The notes under the pieces were generated by a model. That model saw nothing but the letters and a program-made list of their open reading frames with translations, ran no database searches and was not told the DNA's origin. Of a DNA stretch of 64,000 nt, positions 1 through 12,048 are shown one piece after another. The stretch is from Prochilodus magdalenae. Lineage: Eukaryota > Chordata > Actinopteri > Characiformes > Prochilodontidae. The stretch covers positions 1-64,000 of the forward strand of contig JAMWET010001332.1 of assembly GCA_024036415.1 (NCBI GenBank), read 5' to 3'. Numbering within the stretch: position 1 is the stretch's first letter; each line of letters begins with the position of its first letter. Position numbers and translations under genes: made by a program.

Positions 1-415
1 TGCATCATAGCCTGTTTATATATGGTCCTAAGTACTCGGTCTTGAGGAAAGAGATGGTTGTGATTTTTAAATTTTTTGTACGGTGCTGCAAAGCTGGCCA
101 TCTGGTGCTCCAGGAAGAACCGGATTAAGGGTTGTGGGAGTACTGACCCAGTTCTGATAGTTAGGGTTTCGTGAAGAGGAGACTCCGTGTTGAGTTTATG
201 TATTACACCCTTGTGGATGACGTGGAGCTTTTCTTTGCAGTGTGGGGGGCCGGGGGTCTGCTTTGTGAACCAAATGATGTTGGAGGTTTTGTTCTGAATG
301 TGTGAGCTGCTCTCCCTGTGTTTCACTGTGTTTTTCGTTTTTATCCTGGTTTGAAATGGTAACGATCACTGGTTGTGTTAACTTTGTTTGATTAAAGGTG
401 TTAAACGTCAAAAAC
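1..415. other. Unassigned non-coding stretch
   Basis: I see no recognisable gene here. A short open frame on the minus strand (196-411) is rich in Gln, His and Thr, has no motif I know, and meets stops on both sides. The segment could be old transposon sequence, but nothing in it identifies a family. Confidence 0.3.
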
Positions 416-418
416 GTC

Positions 419-426
419 TCTCTCCT

Positions 427-458
<32 letters not shown>

Positions 459-654
459 CTTCTCTCTGACACTCTGCTCTCCCATGATCTCTCTGCTCAC
501 GTATCTACCTCTTCCTGCTCTCTCCACTCATCTCGACGAAGCCGCGTCGAGAGAAGTGGATAATATCCACCTGTGCTCTAGCTCGACTGCTATCAGACCT
601 CTCTCTCGCTAGCTCGCTCTGCGCCCTGTCTATGATTAGCCTTCATCGCTCTCT

Positions 655-690
<36 letters not shown>

Positions 691-779
691 TCTCTCTCCC
701 TGTCTCTCTCTCTCCTTCTCTCTCCCTCTCTCTCGCTCTCTCTCTCTCTCCCTGTCTCTCTCTCTCCTTCTCTCTCTCT

Positions 780-814
<35 letters not shown>

Positions 815-840
815 TCTCTCTCCCTGTCTCTCTCTCTCCT

Positions 841-885
<45 letters not shown>

Positions 886-910
886 CTCTCTCCCTGTCTC
901 TCTCTCTCCG

Positions 911-944
<34 letters not shown>

Positions 945-956
945 CTCGCACTCCCT
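419..956. repeat. Long (TC)n low-complexity tract
   Basis: Almost uninterrupted CT/TC dinucleotides with scattered CCTT and CCCTGT units. All three frames stay open by composition on both strands, giving spurious Ser-Leu and Arg-Glu proteins. It lies about 180 bp upstream of the LRR exon of gene A. A comparable but more degraded CT-rich block precedes the paralogous exon of gene B, so the tract was probably present before the duplication. Confidence 0.95.
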
Positions 957-1020
957 CTCGCCCCACACCACCATGCACTCACAAACACATGTTAATTCAC
1001 ATCCAAGTTTCTGCTGTGAC

Positions 1021-1076
1021 AGTGTGTGTGTGTGAGAGAGAGAGAGAGGGAGAGAGAGAGGGAGAGAGAGATGATC
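1021..1076. repeat. (GT)n-(GA)n compound microsatellite
   Basis: A short GT run passes straight into GA units, ending about 60 bp before the splice acceptor of the gene A LRR exon. The same junction and the same following sequence recur upstream of the gene B exon (19658-19785), so it is part of the duplicated block. Confidence 0.9.
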
Positions 1077-1137
1077 TGTTATTCTTATGTGTGTTTATGT
1101 TAATAAAGATGTTGAGTTGTTCTTCTTCTCTCTACAG

Positions 1138-1311
1138 TCTGTACAGCTGCAGGATTACAGAGGAAGGCTGTGCTGCTTTAGCTTCAGCTTTGAAATCAAA
1201 CCCCTCACACCTGAGAGAGCTGGATCTGCGGTTCAGTAATCCAGGACTGTCAGGAGTGAAGCTGCTCTCTGATCTGCTGAAGGATCCACACTGTAAACTG
1301 GAGAAACTAGA
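1138..1311 (+). CDS. NLR gene A: last LRR exon (NLRC3-like)
   Basis: A 174-nt internal exon encoding one 58-residue ribonuclease-inhibitor-like leucine-rich repeat unit of a fish NLRC3-like receptor. It follows a pyrimidine tract ending TCTACAG and ends at a GTGAGT donor. The first base completes a codon from an upstream exon, and two bases are left at the end (phase 2 at both ends). Visible motifs are ITEEGCAALASALKSNPSHL, then RELDLRFSNPGLSGVKLL, then HCKLEKL. Family knowledge: these repeats form the C-terminal sensor or regulatory domain of a cytosolic NLR; the ligand is unknown. Upstream exons of gene A lie outside the window. The exon is fully open with near-consensus splice sites, so it looks functional. 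Confidence 0.88.
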
Positions 1312-2195
1312 GTGAGTTACTGAATTACAGTCTCTGTATACATATTCTCCCAGTGGATGTTGATCTACATTGTAGATTTAAATCTCCTCCTTAAACACAC
1401 ACAGACATGCAGATTGTTGTGTGTGAGGGAGGTGTGAGGTTTGTATGAAGAATGAATTAGTATGTTTAATGGAGATTGTGTGAGGCTGTATTGTTTGAGA
1501 TGTTCAGTTAATTCTTCTGATACAGCTTCTGTTCTGTTTTGTGTTTTGTGTAAAATAGTTTTGAATATTTAGTGTTTGTAGTTTTTCATGTGTTGCTGTT
1601 TTGATGCCTGTGATGCCCCTTTCCTCACCTAGAACGCAAATTTCAGGCAGACAGACTAAAGAGAGTTACTTTCTGTAATGAGTTGATTTATTACCAGTGT
1701 TAGTGTGTATGTGAGAGAGTTGAGTCTGTGTGTTAATACTGTACACTAGAAATCCCACCAAATATAAAATGTCCAGTGGAAAGTTTAAATAAAGCTGGTT
1801 GCTAAAATGTTTGAAACAAAACTACAAGAACAAATACATTTGGGCAGCCTGGTCTGGGTGCTAGCAGGTGCTGATTTGTCCAGGTGGGTGAGAGACCTCC
1901 GTTGTGAGGAAGTCCACTGCATGTGTTAAACTAGTCTGGTCAAAATGAGCACAGAACTGATTAAGCACCTGTAAGAGAGAGGCACTGCTGGCTGGGGGGC
2001 TCAGGGAAGGAGGTCTGTAGTCAGTAATGGTTTGGAGAATCAGATCAGTGTCTTGGTTTTATTAGTACTGATGAAGGTGGTGCTGTTTATCTAGTGATGG
2101 TGTTTATCCTGATTGTGTTTGTGGGTGGAGTCTGAGTGCTGACTTTAATAAGTGTGTTTATGTTTGATCATTCTGTCCTGTTTTCTGTTTTACAG
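1312..2195 (+). other. Last intron of NLR gene A
   Basis: A GT-AG intron of 884 bp, homologous along nearly its whole length to the last intron of gene B (19960-20951) and, inverted, to an intron of gene C (for example 47760-48070). Compared with gene B it lacks about 100 bp near 1880 (present at about 20533-20631). No coding sequence is seen inside. Confidence 0.7.
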
Positions 2196-2208
2196 CTTCA
2201 GAACATGA
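2196..2208 (+). CDS. NLR gene A: short terminal coding exon
   Basis: After an acceptor (CTGTTTTACAG) the exon supplies the third base of the split codon, then TTC AGA ACA TGA, so the protein ends about four residues after the last LRR. The same acceptor and terminal sequence recur at 20952 (gene B) and, inverted, at 46304 (gene C), which supports a real shared 3' end. The 3' UTR homology with gene B runs to about 2436 and is then cut by a LINE, so the native polyadenylation site is not visible here. Confidence 0.7.
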
Positions 2209-2439
2209 ACCTGACCTGACCTGAATCTCACACAAGAGAAGAGTCTTACAGACCACACATTGTATGTGATTGTACATGGTGGTGTGTGTTTGGGGTCTGT
2301 GTTGGTCAAATCTGTGAACACAGCTGTACCACAGAGCTATGTGCTTTCCTCCTGACCCCATTTCCTGTTTACCAGTGACTGCACCTCCAGTGTCCATCAA
2401 ACTCCTCACATGTGGTGATGAGAGCATGTACAGCCCCAC

Positions 2440-4840
2440 CCCCACCCCCACTCTCATCATGGGCAACGTGAGGTCTCTGGCTAACAAAATGGACGAGCTA
2501 ACAGCGTTAGCCATGAGTCAGAAGGAGTACCGGCAGTGTAGTTTAATGTGCTATTTGGAGACATGGCTACACCAGGACATTCCTGATGACAACGTTTCCA
2601 TCACTTGTCCGGACATTGAGCTACTGGCTGTTGGACTTAGGCCATATTATTTGCCACGGGAGTTTTCCCATGTTGTTGTCGTGGCTGTTTATATCCCCCC
2701 CTCTGCCAACCCGACGTCGGCGTGTGACGTCACTCATTCCACCATAGTGCGCCTCCAAACTCAACATCCGACTGCCTTCATTGCCATATCAGGTGACTTC
2801 AACCACGTCACTATAGCCAGGACATTATCAAACTTCACACAGTATGTGGACTGTCCCACCAGAGAGGAGAGAACACTGGACCTGCTTTATGCTAATGTTA
2901 AGGATGCATACAGCTGCTCCGCCCTCTGGGTGGATCTGATCATAACTTGGTCAACATTAGCTCAAAGTATGTGCCTCGGGTAAAGAGTCAGCCTGTGACC
3001 ACGAGGACAGTGAGGAGATGGTCAGAGGAGACTTCTGAAGTGCTGCAGGACTGCTTTGAGACTACAATATGGACAGCACTCTATGAGCCTCATGGAGAGG
3101 ACATTGACGGGCTCACAGAGTGCATCACAGACTACATCAACTTCTGTGTGGACTCCACTGTCCCAACCAGGACTCTTAAATGTTACCCAAACAACAAGCC
3201 GTGGATAACAAAGGACATTAAAGCCCTCCTTAACAAGAAGAAGAGGGCTTTCAGAGCTGGAGACCGGGAGGAGGTGTGAACGACCCAGAGGGAACTGAAG
3301 AGAACCATCAGGGAGGCTAAAGACAGATATAGGAGGAAGCTGGAGTGGAAACTCCAGCAGAACAACATGAGGGAGGTCTGGAGTGGTATGAGGACCATCA
3401 CCGGCTTCAGATCCAGCAACAACAGGGGAGCAGAGAGCAGTGTGGACAGGGCCAACGAGTTAAATCTCTTTTTTAACAGATTTGACACTGCAAGCTCTGA
3501 TCTCCCCCTCCCTGACTCCTCTGCTGCCTGGCCTCAACAGCCCACTCCACTCCCCCCTCCCCCTCCTGATAGCCTCCCCCCCCTTCTGCGATAGTCCACT
3601 TCACACCTCCTCTTTTCCCCCACCAGTCACCTCTACAGTGAATCTCGCTGCTGACCAGGTGAGAAGACAACTACAGAGACTCCACATGAACAAGGCTTTG
3701 GGCCCTGATGGGGTCCCCCCCAGGGTGCTCAAAGCCTGTGCCACCCAACTTTGTGGAGTCCTGCAGCATGTCTTCAACATGAGCCTGTGTCTCCAGAGGG
3801 TCCCTGTGATGTGGAAGATGTCCTGCATTGTTCCTGTGCCAAAGACTCCGCGGCCCAGTGACATCAAGGACTACAGGCCAGTGGCTCTGACGTCCCACAT
3901 CATGAAGACCATGGAGAGACTCGTCCTGGAACAGCTCCGGCCCATGGTCCAGCCACTTCTAGACCCCCTCCAGTTCGCCTACCAACCTCGTCTGGGAGTT
4001 GAGGATGCCATCATCTACCTGCTGAACCGAGTCTACGCTCACCTGGATAAGCCAGCCAGCACTGTGAGGGTCATGTTTTTTGACTTCTCCGGTGCATTTA
4101 ACACCATTCAGCCTGCTCTTCTGGGTGACAAGCTGAACGTGATGCAGGTAGACGCCCCCCTCGTGTCCTGGATTGTTGACTACCTGACTGGCAGACCACA
4201 GTATGTACGCCTGCAGCACTGTGTGTCAGACAGAGTGGTAAGCAACACTGGAGCCCCGCAGGGAACTGTCCTCTCTCCCTTCCTCTTCACCCTCTACACC
4301 ACAGACTTCAACTACTGCACAGAGACCTGCCATCTTCAGAAGTTTTCTGATGACTCTGCAGTAGTGGGATGTATCAGCAGGGGTGATGAGGATGAGTACA
4401 GGGCCACGGTGAATGACTTTGTTGCGTGGTGTGAGCTGAACCATCTGCAGCTCAATGTGACAAAGACAAAGGAGCTGAAGGTGGTGGGGAAGACTCATTC
4501 AGCCAAAATGCACTACAGAACGTCACAGGAGGTCATTCCTACCTGTGGCCATCAGACTTTATAACTCCTCCCTTAGAGCACAACACCATTCACATGTACA
4601 GTAATAACAGTAAAACAATAATTTAATTATGTGTGCGACAACTCAAAATGTGCAATAATTTTTCTGATTCTGAACACTTACTGCTGCCAACAGTATATCT
4701 ATACTTATTATTATATTATAGCCACAGCCACTTTTTTATTGTATTATAAGACTTTATATATGTGTATATATTGCAAAAAAATTCTCTTTTGTTGTAAATT
4801 ATTATTGTTTATTCTAAATGGTTGCTACTGTCTGAAAACA
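2440..4840 (+). mobile_element. Broken LINE, CR1/L2/Rex1 group
   Basis: A non-LTR retrotransposon in the same orientation as gene A. The endonuclease part (about 2457-2990) shows GNVRSLANKMDEL near its start and SGDFNH and RTLDLLYANV later. The reverse transcriptase part (about 3640-4490) shows NKALGPDGVPPRVLKAC, FFDFSGAFNTIQP, GAPQGTVLSPFLFTLY and the catalytic FSDD. At least two frame changes (near 2980 and 3280-3480) break the single ORF. The end is internally deleted: LKVVG is followed almost at once by the conserved 3' tail region near 4530. An AT-rich 3' region follows to about 4840. The 5' junction lies in the gene A 3' UTR, just after a GTACAG. Confidence 0.85.
3640..4493 (+). pseudogene. 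LINE reverse transcriptase domain (best preserved part)
   Basis: An open frame of about 285 codons covering the palm and fingers of a non-LTR reverse transcriptase. Motifs in order: GPDGVPPRVLK, DYRPVALTSHIMKTMERL, QFAYQPRLGVEDA, FFDFSGAFNTI, GAPQGTVLSPFLF, KFSDDSAVVG and LQLNVTKTKEL. FSDD is, as far as I recall, usual for this LINE group rather than damage. In a full element this enzyme copies the RNA at the nicked target site. The truncated C-terminus and broken endonuclease make autonomous activity unlikely. Confidence 0.82.
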
Positions 4841-7353
4841 GGAATGTGACTCTGTAAGTAGGCTTTGTTTAGTGGATTGCTGTATCATGTTACCACCTAG
4901 CTAATTCCAGCTAACACGGTTTCACCACACTGGGTTTAATACTACTTATGGCAGGTTTACAGTACATGCTGACATCTGAAGTTTATTAGCAGTTAAAAGA
5001 ACATACTATCTGCTTTGTATGTCTGTGTACAATCTACCAGGTTGAGTGTTAATGTTTTGCTGCCTGGGTGAAGTAATTAATCAGTGAAGATGCAGACGCA
5101 TGGTCAACTAGCTAGGCCACCGACTTATCAGGTATAATTCAGTGGACCAAGATATAGTACTGATCAATCATAATACTAGCATAAACATTATATTTTAACA
5201 TCTTACCTAATTATTTTATCAAAAAATAAAATAATGATGCACATGTTGTTTAAACACACATTATAAGACTTTATTTGTTTTTGTTTATGTATGTATGTAT
5301 ATAGAGATGGTAGACTAGTCACAGACCACCCAACATTTATTTATTTCCAGCCATTAAGTACAAATTATTTATTTATAGCAAAAGACAAAATCAGAAAACA
5401 CGTTATAGAGCAGACTGTTACACAGAAATCTCCATCAACCACGTGTAGCTGTGTTCAGTATGTGTCACTCTTTACCTTTATTATAGATTTAGTTTTATCC
5501 TTTACTAGCTTTCAGTTTTCCAGAGAAATCTGCAGGGATGTTTTCCCATTCTGCTACCAGTCTGCATTAGCCAACTGTTCTAGGATGCTACTCTAAACAG
5601 TTAACTTCATTTGTGATCACTAGCAGTCCACCTTAACTATAGGAATAGTATAGGCTCCATCTTTGTGGACTACAGCCATTTTAGAGAGTTTTGGTGGATG
5701 ATGTAACAGCAGCAGTATTGAGGTAGTGGAGCTAGACACCTTTAGAGCCATGTATTTGGAGGAGGGCACTGTGTGTGATTGATTATGTACTACAGACTAT
5801 TTAAATTAGATCACATGTTTGAAGACTGAGGTAAGATAATGTCCACGGGTTTGTTGATCTTAACTTTGTGGGTTAATTGTTCTGTAGTTAGCTTAGCATT
5901 AGTTTAAGTTGTAGGGTTTTAAATGATTAGCTAACATGAAACTTAAGGACACTAAGTGACTGGAATGACTGGACTTGAGGAAGGGGTTTACAGTGGAGTG
6001 CTTCTCTGTGACCGACGTTACCCTTTGCTTTAGTACCTGATGATTTGTTTTCTTACAGATTTAATTGAAATTTGAAAAGTGAAAGTTTGGGAATGAAGAA
6101 TCAGGTTCTGATGATGGTCAGCCAAACCCAGCTGACTTGCAGAAGAACCACAGGGGGAAAATATTTTCTAGTAGTATTATATTTTACAGAGCATTTTCTG
6201 TAACTTTAACACAATTTATTAATTATTGGAAGCTTGATTTTAATATGTTTTGTTTTTTAAGAAAAGGCAAAACATGGGTTAGCCTGCTAGCCGCTTAGCA
6301 TCTACATTGCTATTTCTTACTCTTTTCGTATTCTTTCACAACAAAAACGAAAAAGTCACTTTAAATCTTTGTACGAGTGTAAATGCCAGCCTTTTAAGCA
6401 AGGGATGGACTGTATGTTTTGTGTGTGTGTGTAGGAGTTACTTCTTGAGGGAGGTGTGTAATTCTGTGATGTTCTGTTGTTTCATTGGAAGAAGAGAGAG
6501 CCCTAGTGGTCAGGATTTGCTGCAGTAAACTTTATTTATACCTTCAGTGTTGGCGTAGGTAGTTTAGGCTATGTGAAGAAACTAAACAGTCATGGTTTCA
6601 CACTCTGCATTTTATCATTTGCCTGTGAGTATTTTTATGTTCAGTTGCTGTATAACTTATACTGAGGCTATTTCTGTTTAAACCTTGATTCATGAATGAA
6701 AATAAGTTCTATATGTCGAGTTAATTTGTAAATGCTAACCGCTAGCGTCTGTGTGGATTTTTCCTTAGACGTTAGCATTAAGCTAACGATTCAGCTTCTA
6801 TTCATTTTAATGTACAGTACCACGTAAATACACTCAGGAAACAAATGTAATTAAGATATATTTTGTATGTCTGCTTTACAGTTTTACAGTGAGTCTTAAG
6901 TAAAGCTTTGAAGAGAATTTTGGCGTCCGGCTTTTCTTGGGAAACCTGTTGTCTATCTGCCGAGCTTGTAGCTACACACGAGCAGGGGCACAATAAATTC
7001 ATTCCATTATTTCAGCTGACCGTTTCTTTTTGGAGCAGTGTTTTCTTTCACTTAGCCCAACAGCTCAGTAAGGTCTGTAAGCAGTCCCCTCTGACCCCAC
7101 ACTGATATGAATGTTTAGACGTGTGTGAATATTTATTTTAGAAATGTAAAACTAATACAAGCTGATTCCTTATTGTTCTCCCTTCTCCCTCTGCCTGATC
7201 TGGAGAAAAGATATTCCATTAATTATAATAATTTAATTTGTATAAGGTGTGTTTCACAAGGTCAGAATGTTCATGTGTGTGTGGTTCTCTTTCAGTGTGT
7301 GGTGTTTATGAATGTTAATAATGATGAGAGTTTTTATCTTTTTCTCTCTACAG
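4841..7353. other. Intergenic or intronic sequence upstream of gene B exons
   Basis: AT-rich sequence with no convincing gene. Short open frames are scattered and unconserved. The part from about 6215 is a repeat shared with 11085-11874 (listed separately). I looked for the roughly 1.7-kb NACHT exon expected upstream of a set of LRR exons and found neither a long open frame nor P-loop-like sequence. Confidence 0.5.
6215..7353. repeat. Duplicated intron block, copy 1
   Basis: Sequence before the 7354 LRR exon closely matches that before the 11875 exon: shared blocks run about 6215-6460 with 11085-11290, and about 6995-7160 with 11605-11775. Copy 1 keeps about 540 bp (6460-6995) missing from copy 2. 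Copy 2 instead has about 270 bp after its GT repeat that copy 1 lacks. This marks a tandem duplication of an intron-plus-LRR-exon unit. Confidence 0.8.
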
Positions 7354-7527
7354 TCTGTCTAACTGCAGTATTACAGAAAAAGGCTGTGCTGCTTTAGTTT
7401 CAGCTCTGAAATCAAACCCCTCGCACCTGAGAGAGCTGAATCTGGGCCGTAATAATCCAGGAGAGTCAGGAGTGAAGCTGCTCTCCGGTCTACTGGAGGA
7501 TCCACACTGTAAACTGGAGAAACTACA
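7354..7527 (+). CDS. NLR gene B: LRR exon 1 in window
   Basis: A 174-nt, phase-2 exon flanked by TCTCTACAG and GTGAGT and open throughout. It encodes a 58-residue NLR-type repeat with ITEKGCAALVSALKSNPSHL, RELNLGRNNPGESGVKLL and HCKLEKL. It is the most upstream intact LRR exon of gene B visible here. The final split codon begins CA and would be completed by T from the next exon. No NACHT-encoding exon is found between gene A's end and this exon, so either gene B has lost its N-terminal half or these exons are extra LRRs spliced to a more distant start. Confidence 0.86.
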
Positions 7528-8496
7528 GTGAGTTACTGAATTACTGTGTCTATTTAAGATCACAATGACACCAAGAGAACTTTTCTACATAGTGTTTTTC
7601 AGGGGTTTTATTGATGTTTAAATTGTACATGCTGGTCACTTTAACCTATAATCTACAGAGGGGTCATAGAGGGGTCACACTGTGTCTGTTCTTTACATTT
7701 AAGAATATAACTCTCCTTATTAATATAAAAAACATTTTAATATCTGAGCATGTCAGTAGCGAATGTGAAATAAATTTTAAATAGAAATGTACTTGTATGT
7801 CTGCATTTACATTTTTTTATTTAAATATTAAATATAATCTAAATATTTTACATAATTATAATTTAAATAAAGATTTAGTTATGTAATTTTGCTGTAATGG
7901 TGTTAAAATGATATGTAGCTTCAATTGTAGCTCACCATATATACATTTACACTGTCTAATAGGAGAGTTGAAATGTGATAATCAAATAGAAGCTAGAAAG
8001 ATGGTAAAATTCTGATGTAAAAGAGAAACAGCATTTTTCTCCTTTTACCAATTACATATTCTCATGTACTGCACTCAGTCTGGCAAACGCCTTTCAGAAC
8101 ACATTCCAGCTTATCATTTTCATCACTTGTCAATTACTTGCCAACAGCACCCTCAGCAGAAAAGGAATATATGCTGCTGAGTCGGCTACTGTGACTGTGT
8201 GGCTGTGTCCCAGTGAAATTATAATTTAATTATTTTACGATTTTATGACATTTTTGTAACAGATTTGGCAGAACACTGCAATATATCCACACCTGATGAT
8301 CACCATGTAAAACCATCAGTGCTGGATTAATCTCTGTCTGCTGCATCTGTGGCCTATGGTCAGTTAACACAGACAGTAACAGAACTTTATTAAAAGCTTA
8401 TTAAAACAAACAACTAGAACACATTTCACACAGAATCAGTGCAGTAGGTGAGAATATGTAATCGTAAAGATGAAACGCATTTTGTCCATTTTCCAT
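7528..8496. other. Intron sequence, nothing recognised
   Basis: AT-rich intron after the 7354 exon. I see no coding sequence or element with clear ends. The matching stretch after the 11875 exon has been replaced by an L1 insertion. Confidence 0.5.
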
Positions 8497-8946
8497 TAGA
8501 ATTTTACCACCTTTCTAGCTTCGTGTTCTCTTAAATAATGGATTTTAAATGGATTATTAGAGAGTGTTAATACATATATGGTAAATACAAGAGTCAAAAC
8601 AAACAGCAAACAGAACCTAAAGGGAGAATCCAAAAGAGAGTAAGTCGATAAACACAGGAGAAGTCTAAACCGGGGATTACAACGAGAGAAAACAGGAGAG
8701 AACCGCTCGTTATGCAAACAAAAAAAGTTTAGCAAAACTTCACAAAATGTGTGTGTCTGTGTGTCTGAGGGGTCCAAACAGGGAAATGAGGAGCAGGTGA
8801 CTGTAATCAGTACAGGGGTGAGGATGAACGGGAGAATGGAGTGTGATTGGTGAATTCTGGACATGTGGCTGACGTCATTGGAAAGTGAACTCTGGGTGAT
8901 GGAGTTTGGGAGATTGGAGGTGGTGGGGAAACCCGGAAGCATGACA
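8497..8946 (-). mobile_element. Solo LTR, Gypsy-like, copy 1
   Basis: Read on the minus strand it starts TGTCATGCTTCCGGG and resembles the LTR of the 38-43 kb Gypsy element in layout (TGTCATG start, similar order of purine-rich blocks). A near-identical copy with the same flank lies at 17800-18249, so the insertion predates a local duplication. An open frame of 148 codons on its minus strand is not conserved in the second copy. The left end is estimated from where the two copies start to match. Confidence 0.6.
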
Positions 8947-11084
8947 AAAATGAATAAGCTTAAATAAATGTAATGCTATATTTCATTCTATAATTAAAAG
9001 CTATGAAACACTTACAGATCAATATTAACATGAACAATAACCGTTTACACATTAGACTGGAAACAGGGCTTTACCTGACTTAACCAATAAACTGCTGAAG
9101 TTCATAGTATGAACATTTAATATCTCAATTATAAAGGCTAAAATTATCACACTTATTAGTATTATGATATTATTAAAATATGATGGACATGTGTAAACAG
9201 TACCACACATCAGACTGACTTCTCTTAGACAGCTGAAAAATCTCAGGAGAGCTTTCACTGCCCTCCACCATGTTTCCCCTGACAACAAACAAACCCACAG
9301 CACACGCTGAACATATGTCAGAAATGAAGATGTGATATAGACAGATGTTTTACTCAAATACCGTGTTCTGACCAGATGTAGTCCTTTCATCTTACTTTAT
9401 TTCAGTACATTATAGACTGGCTTAAACACCACAAAGCTCTGACACTGTGAACCTCCACCCATCAGTACCTGAGTGTGTCCTGGTCTTTGCACGACTCTTT
9501 CTTATTGAAATACTGCAGTTTAACCCCACCTAGGCTTATGTAGCAGACTTAAGACGGTAGTTCAGACCAAACACACACACACCCCAGGAACTGGAGATCT
9601 GAAGGTTTATTCCTGAATGAAAGTAGCATGGGGCAGTAGTACACTCACGCAGCCAAAACAGCTCTCTCCCTCTCCCTACTGATAACCAAAACATGACTGA
9701 GCTAAACATCATCAAAGTTTCATTCTAACTCAGCATAAAGTTACCACACACTGTTTAAACACACTCTGTGTCTCTAAGCTTTACATTCTGTGTGCAGTTT
9801 AACCAAGATTAATGGCTTTACAGGTTTATCAAGGCATTTTAGGAGAGAGCTAATCAGTACATCCTACCCGTACAAGCATCCACACTGCTTCTGACAAAAC
9901 TGGGTGGAAACATTCGTGGAAATCTGACAAACTCAGTCTGGACTGCCCGTTGAGGAATAACAGAAAAGGATTTATTGAAGGAAAAGAAGGTTTACACCAA
10001 ACAAAGAGGATAGAATATAGGAGCGCTGCCCGTTCTCCTCCTGAACGAGATATATACACACCTAGCTATCTACTTGTGTGTGTGTGTGTGTGTAAAATAG
10101 TCCCAGGCCCGTTGCCGGGTAGCAGCAGGAAGCTACTCCCAAGTTTGGGAGATGCAATGTCACCAACGTAGACCAGAAAGACAAGAAAATCTGGAGACAG
10201 GGAGACGATATATCAGTATGTTACAAGGCCCAGATGTCCAGAAGACAGAATAACATGAGCTGTACAGATACTTAATCACACATAGAGAACACACTGACCT
10301 CTGACCTGCAAACTACTTCATCATGCACAGCTTAGAATGAACTCTGAAACTACTTCTACAGCAACAACTCTGAATCTCTCTCACAGAACAACCCGGTTTG
10401 GCAGCTTCAGAATGAAAACTTAATGTTCAGGAAAGAACTTAACAACCCAATAACAAAAGGTACATTCACAGCAGGCGAGAACCCAGTTAACTCAGCAGCT
10501 CACTATTACCCGTGTAAACAGGAGTGCAACATTACCAATGTAAACTCAGTGACTTAAACCTTCGGGTTAAAGCAAATGTGGGCCCACACTCACACACACA
10601 ACAACCCGGCAGTTCAGAGTCCTAAATACAGTTGTACATATTTTTAACCAGGCTACATGGGCAAAACTGGGCGTTTACTTTGGGGGTCACAGTAATTCAG
10701 GCCCCAGCTACAACACGGGAGGAACCAAAACCATAAGAGCAAAGACTAGCTACTTAACTGTTTAACTTGTGTTTTTATTTAACTTTTAATACACAAAAAC
10801 ATCAATTAGGAAACCAAAATAAAAAGAATATTCCTATAAATATTGCAGCAAAACAAATAAAACAGGGAAAAGTAAATAATAAAAAAGTAGTAATACCTCA
10901 GCTACACTTACAGACTTAAGGCTCATTTATATGGAACATTAAATATGTATATGGACAGAGCCTTATGTCTGTACTGTATTAATTTCTTCTGGATTTGTTT
11001 ACATTCCTAACAGCTTATAGATACAGATGAAACAGAGCCGTACTGGATATCATGGAGGCATCGCAGCCAATAGGATCATTTGTT
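8947..11084. other. Non-coding intron sequence
   Basis: No gene recognised. The first 140 bases continue the duplication shared with 18250-18380. Around 9540-10700 there are CA/TG runs, a TTTATTCC motif and a purine-rich stretch that could be an old minus-strand LTR, but I found no paired ends. Confidence 0.4.
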
Positions 11085-11874
11085 AATTATTGAAAGCTTG
11101 ATGTTAATATGGGTTGTTTTTTTTTTTTGCTTTTTAAGACAAGGCAAAACATGGGTTAGCCGGCTAGCCACTTAGCATCTACATTGTTATTTCTTATTTT
11201 TTTCTTATTCTTTCACAGCAAAAACATAAAGTCAGTTTAAATCTTTGTACGAGTGTAAATGCCAGCCTTTTAAACATGGACTGTATGTTTTTTTGGTTTG
11301 TGTGTGTCTGTGTGTGTGTGTGTCTTTGCACTACTCCGTCATCAGCTGACCCCCTAATATCCTCTCAGTAGCACAGCAGGGCCAAAAGAACTGAAAACCT
11401 CCCATCCAGTCATTCCCACTCCATGACTGCTCGTCTTTAGCCTGTTATTTTCAGGACATACTGCTTTGAGTTTCCTGTCCTGATGCTCTTATGTCTTTCT
11501 TGGTCTACCCATGTTTTCTTTTTATCACTTTCTCTTTTTGTTTAGTGTGCACCAAATTTTACATCCCTGGCCTCACTGTAGGAGTTACTTCTTGAGGGAG
11601 GAGTGTAGTTCATTCCATTATTTCAGTTGATCGTTTCTTTTTGGAGCAGTGTTTTCTTTCACTTAGTCCAACAGCTCGTTAAGGTCTGTAACAGTCCCTT
11701 CTGACTCCACACTGATATGAATGTTTAGACGTGTGTGAATATTTATTTTAGAAATGTAAAACTAATACAAGCTGATACAAGGTCAGAATGTTTATCTGTG
11801 TGTGATTCTCTTTCAGTGTGTGGCGTTTATGAATGTTAATAATGATGTGAGTTTTTATTTTTTTCTCTCTACAG
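11085..11874. repeat. Duplicated intron block, copy 2
   Basis: Partner of 6215-7353. It matches in two blocks (11085-11290 and about 11575-11874) separated by sequence absent from copy 1. It immediately precedes the 11875 LRR exon, as copy 1 precedes 7354. Confidence 0.8.
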
Positions 11875-12048
11875 TCTGTCTCACTGCAGGATTACAGAGG
11901 AAGGCTGTGCTGCTTTAGTTTCGGCTCTGAAATCAAACCCCTCACACCTGAGAGAGCTGGATCTGAGCTGGAATAATCCAGGAAAGTCAGGAGTGAAGCT
12001 GCTCTCTGATCTGCTGGAGGATCCACACTGTAAACTGGAGAAACTACA
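11875..12048 (+). CDS. NLR gene B: LRR exon 2 in window
   Basis: A 174-nt, phase-2 LRR exon with acceptor TCTCTACAG and donor GTGAGT. The translation contains RITEEGCAALVSALKSNP, RELDLSWNNPGKSGVKLL and [12 protein letters not shown], with no stops. GKSG replaces the usual GESG at the turn. Only about 13 bp of its downstream intron remain before a minus-strand L1 begins at about 12062; the donor is untouched. It is a tandem duplicate of the 7354 exon together with its upstream intron. Confidence 0.88.

Noticed and set aside
636..988. Arg/Glu-rich minus-strand proteins
   Set aside because: Translation of GA repeats in three frames; no real coding signal.
632..1315. 227-codon open frame running from the CT tract into the LRR exon
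   Set aside because: The first half is translated (TC)n repeat; a splice acceptor separates it from the true LRR exon at 1138.
4361..4390. FSDD in the LINE reverse transcriptase as a damaged catalytic box
   Set aside because: FSDD also occurs in the other LINE of this group at 61437, so it is probably the family's normal form.
8496..8942. 148-codon minus frame
   Set aside because: Lies inside the solo LTR; the paralogous copy at 18048-18245 keeps only part of the frame.
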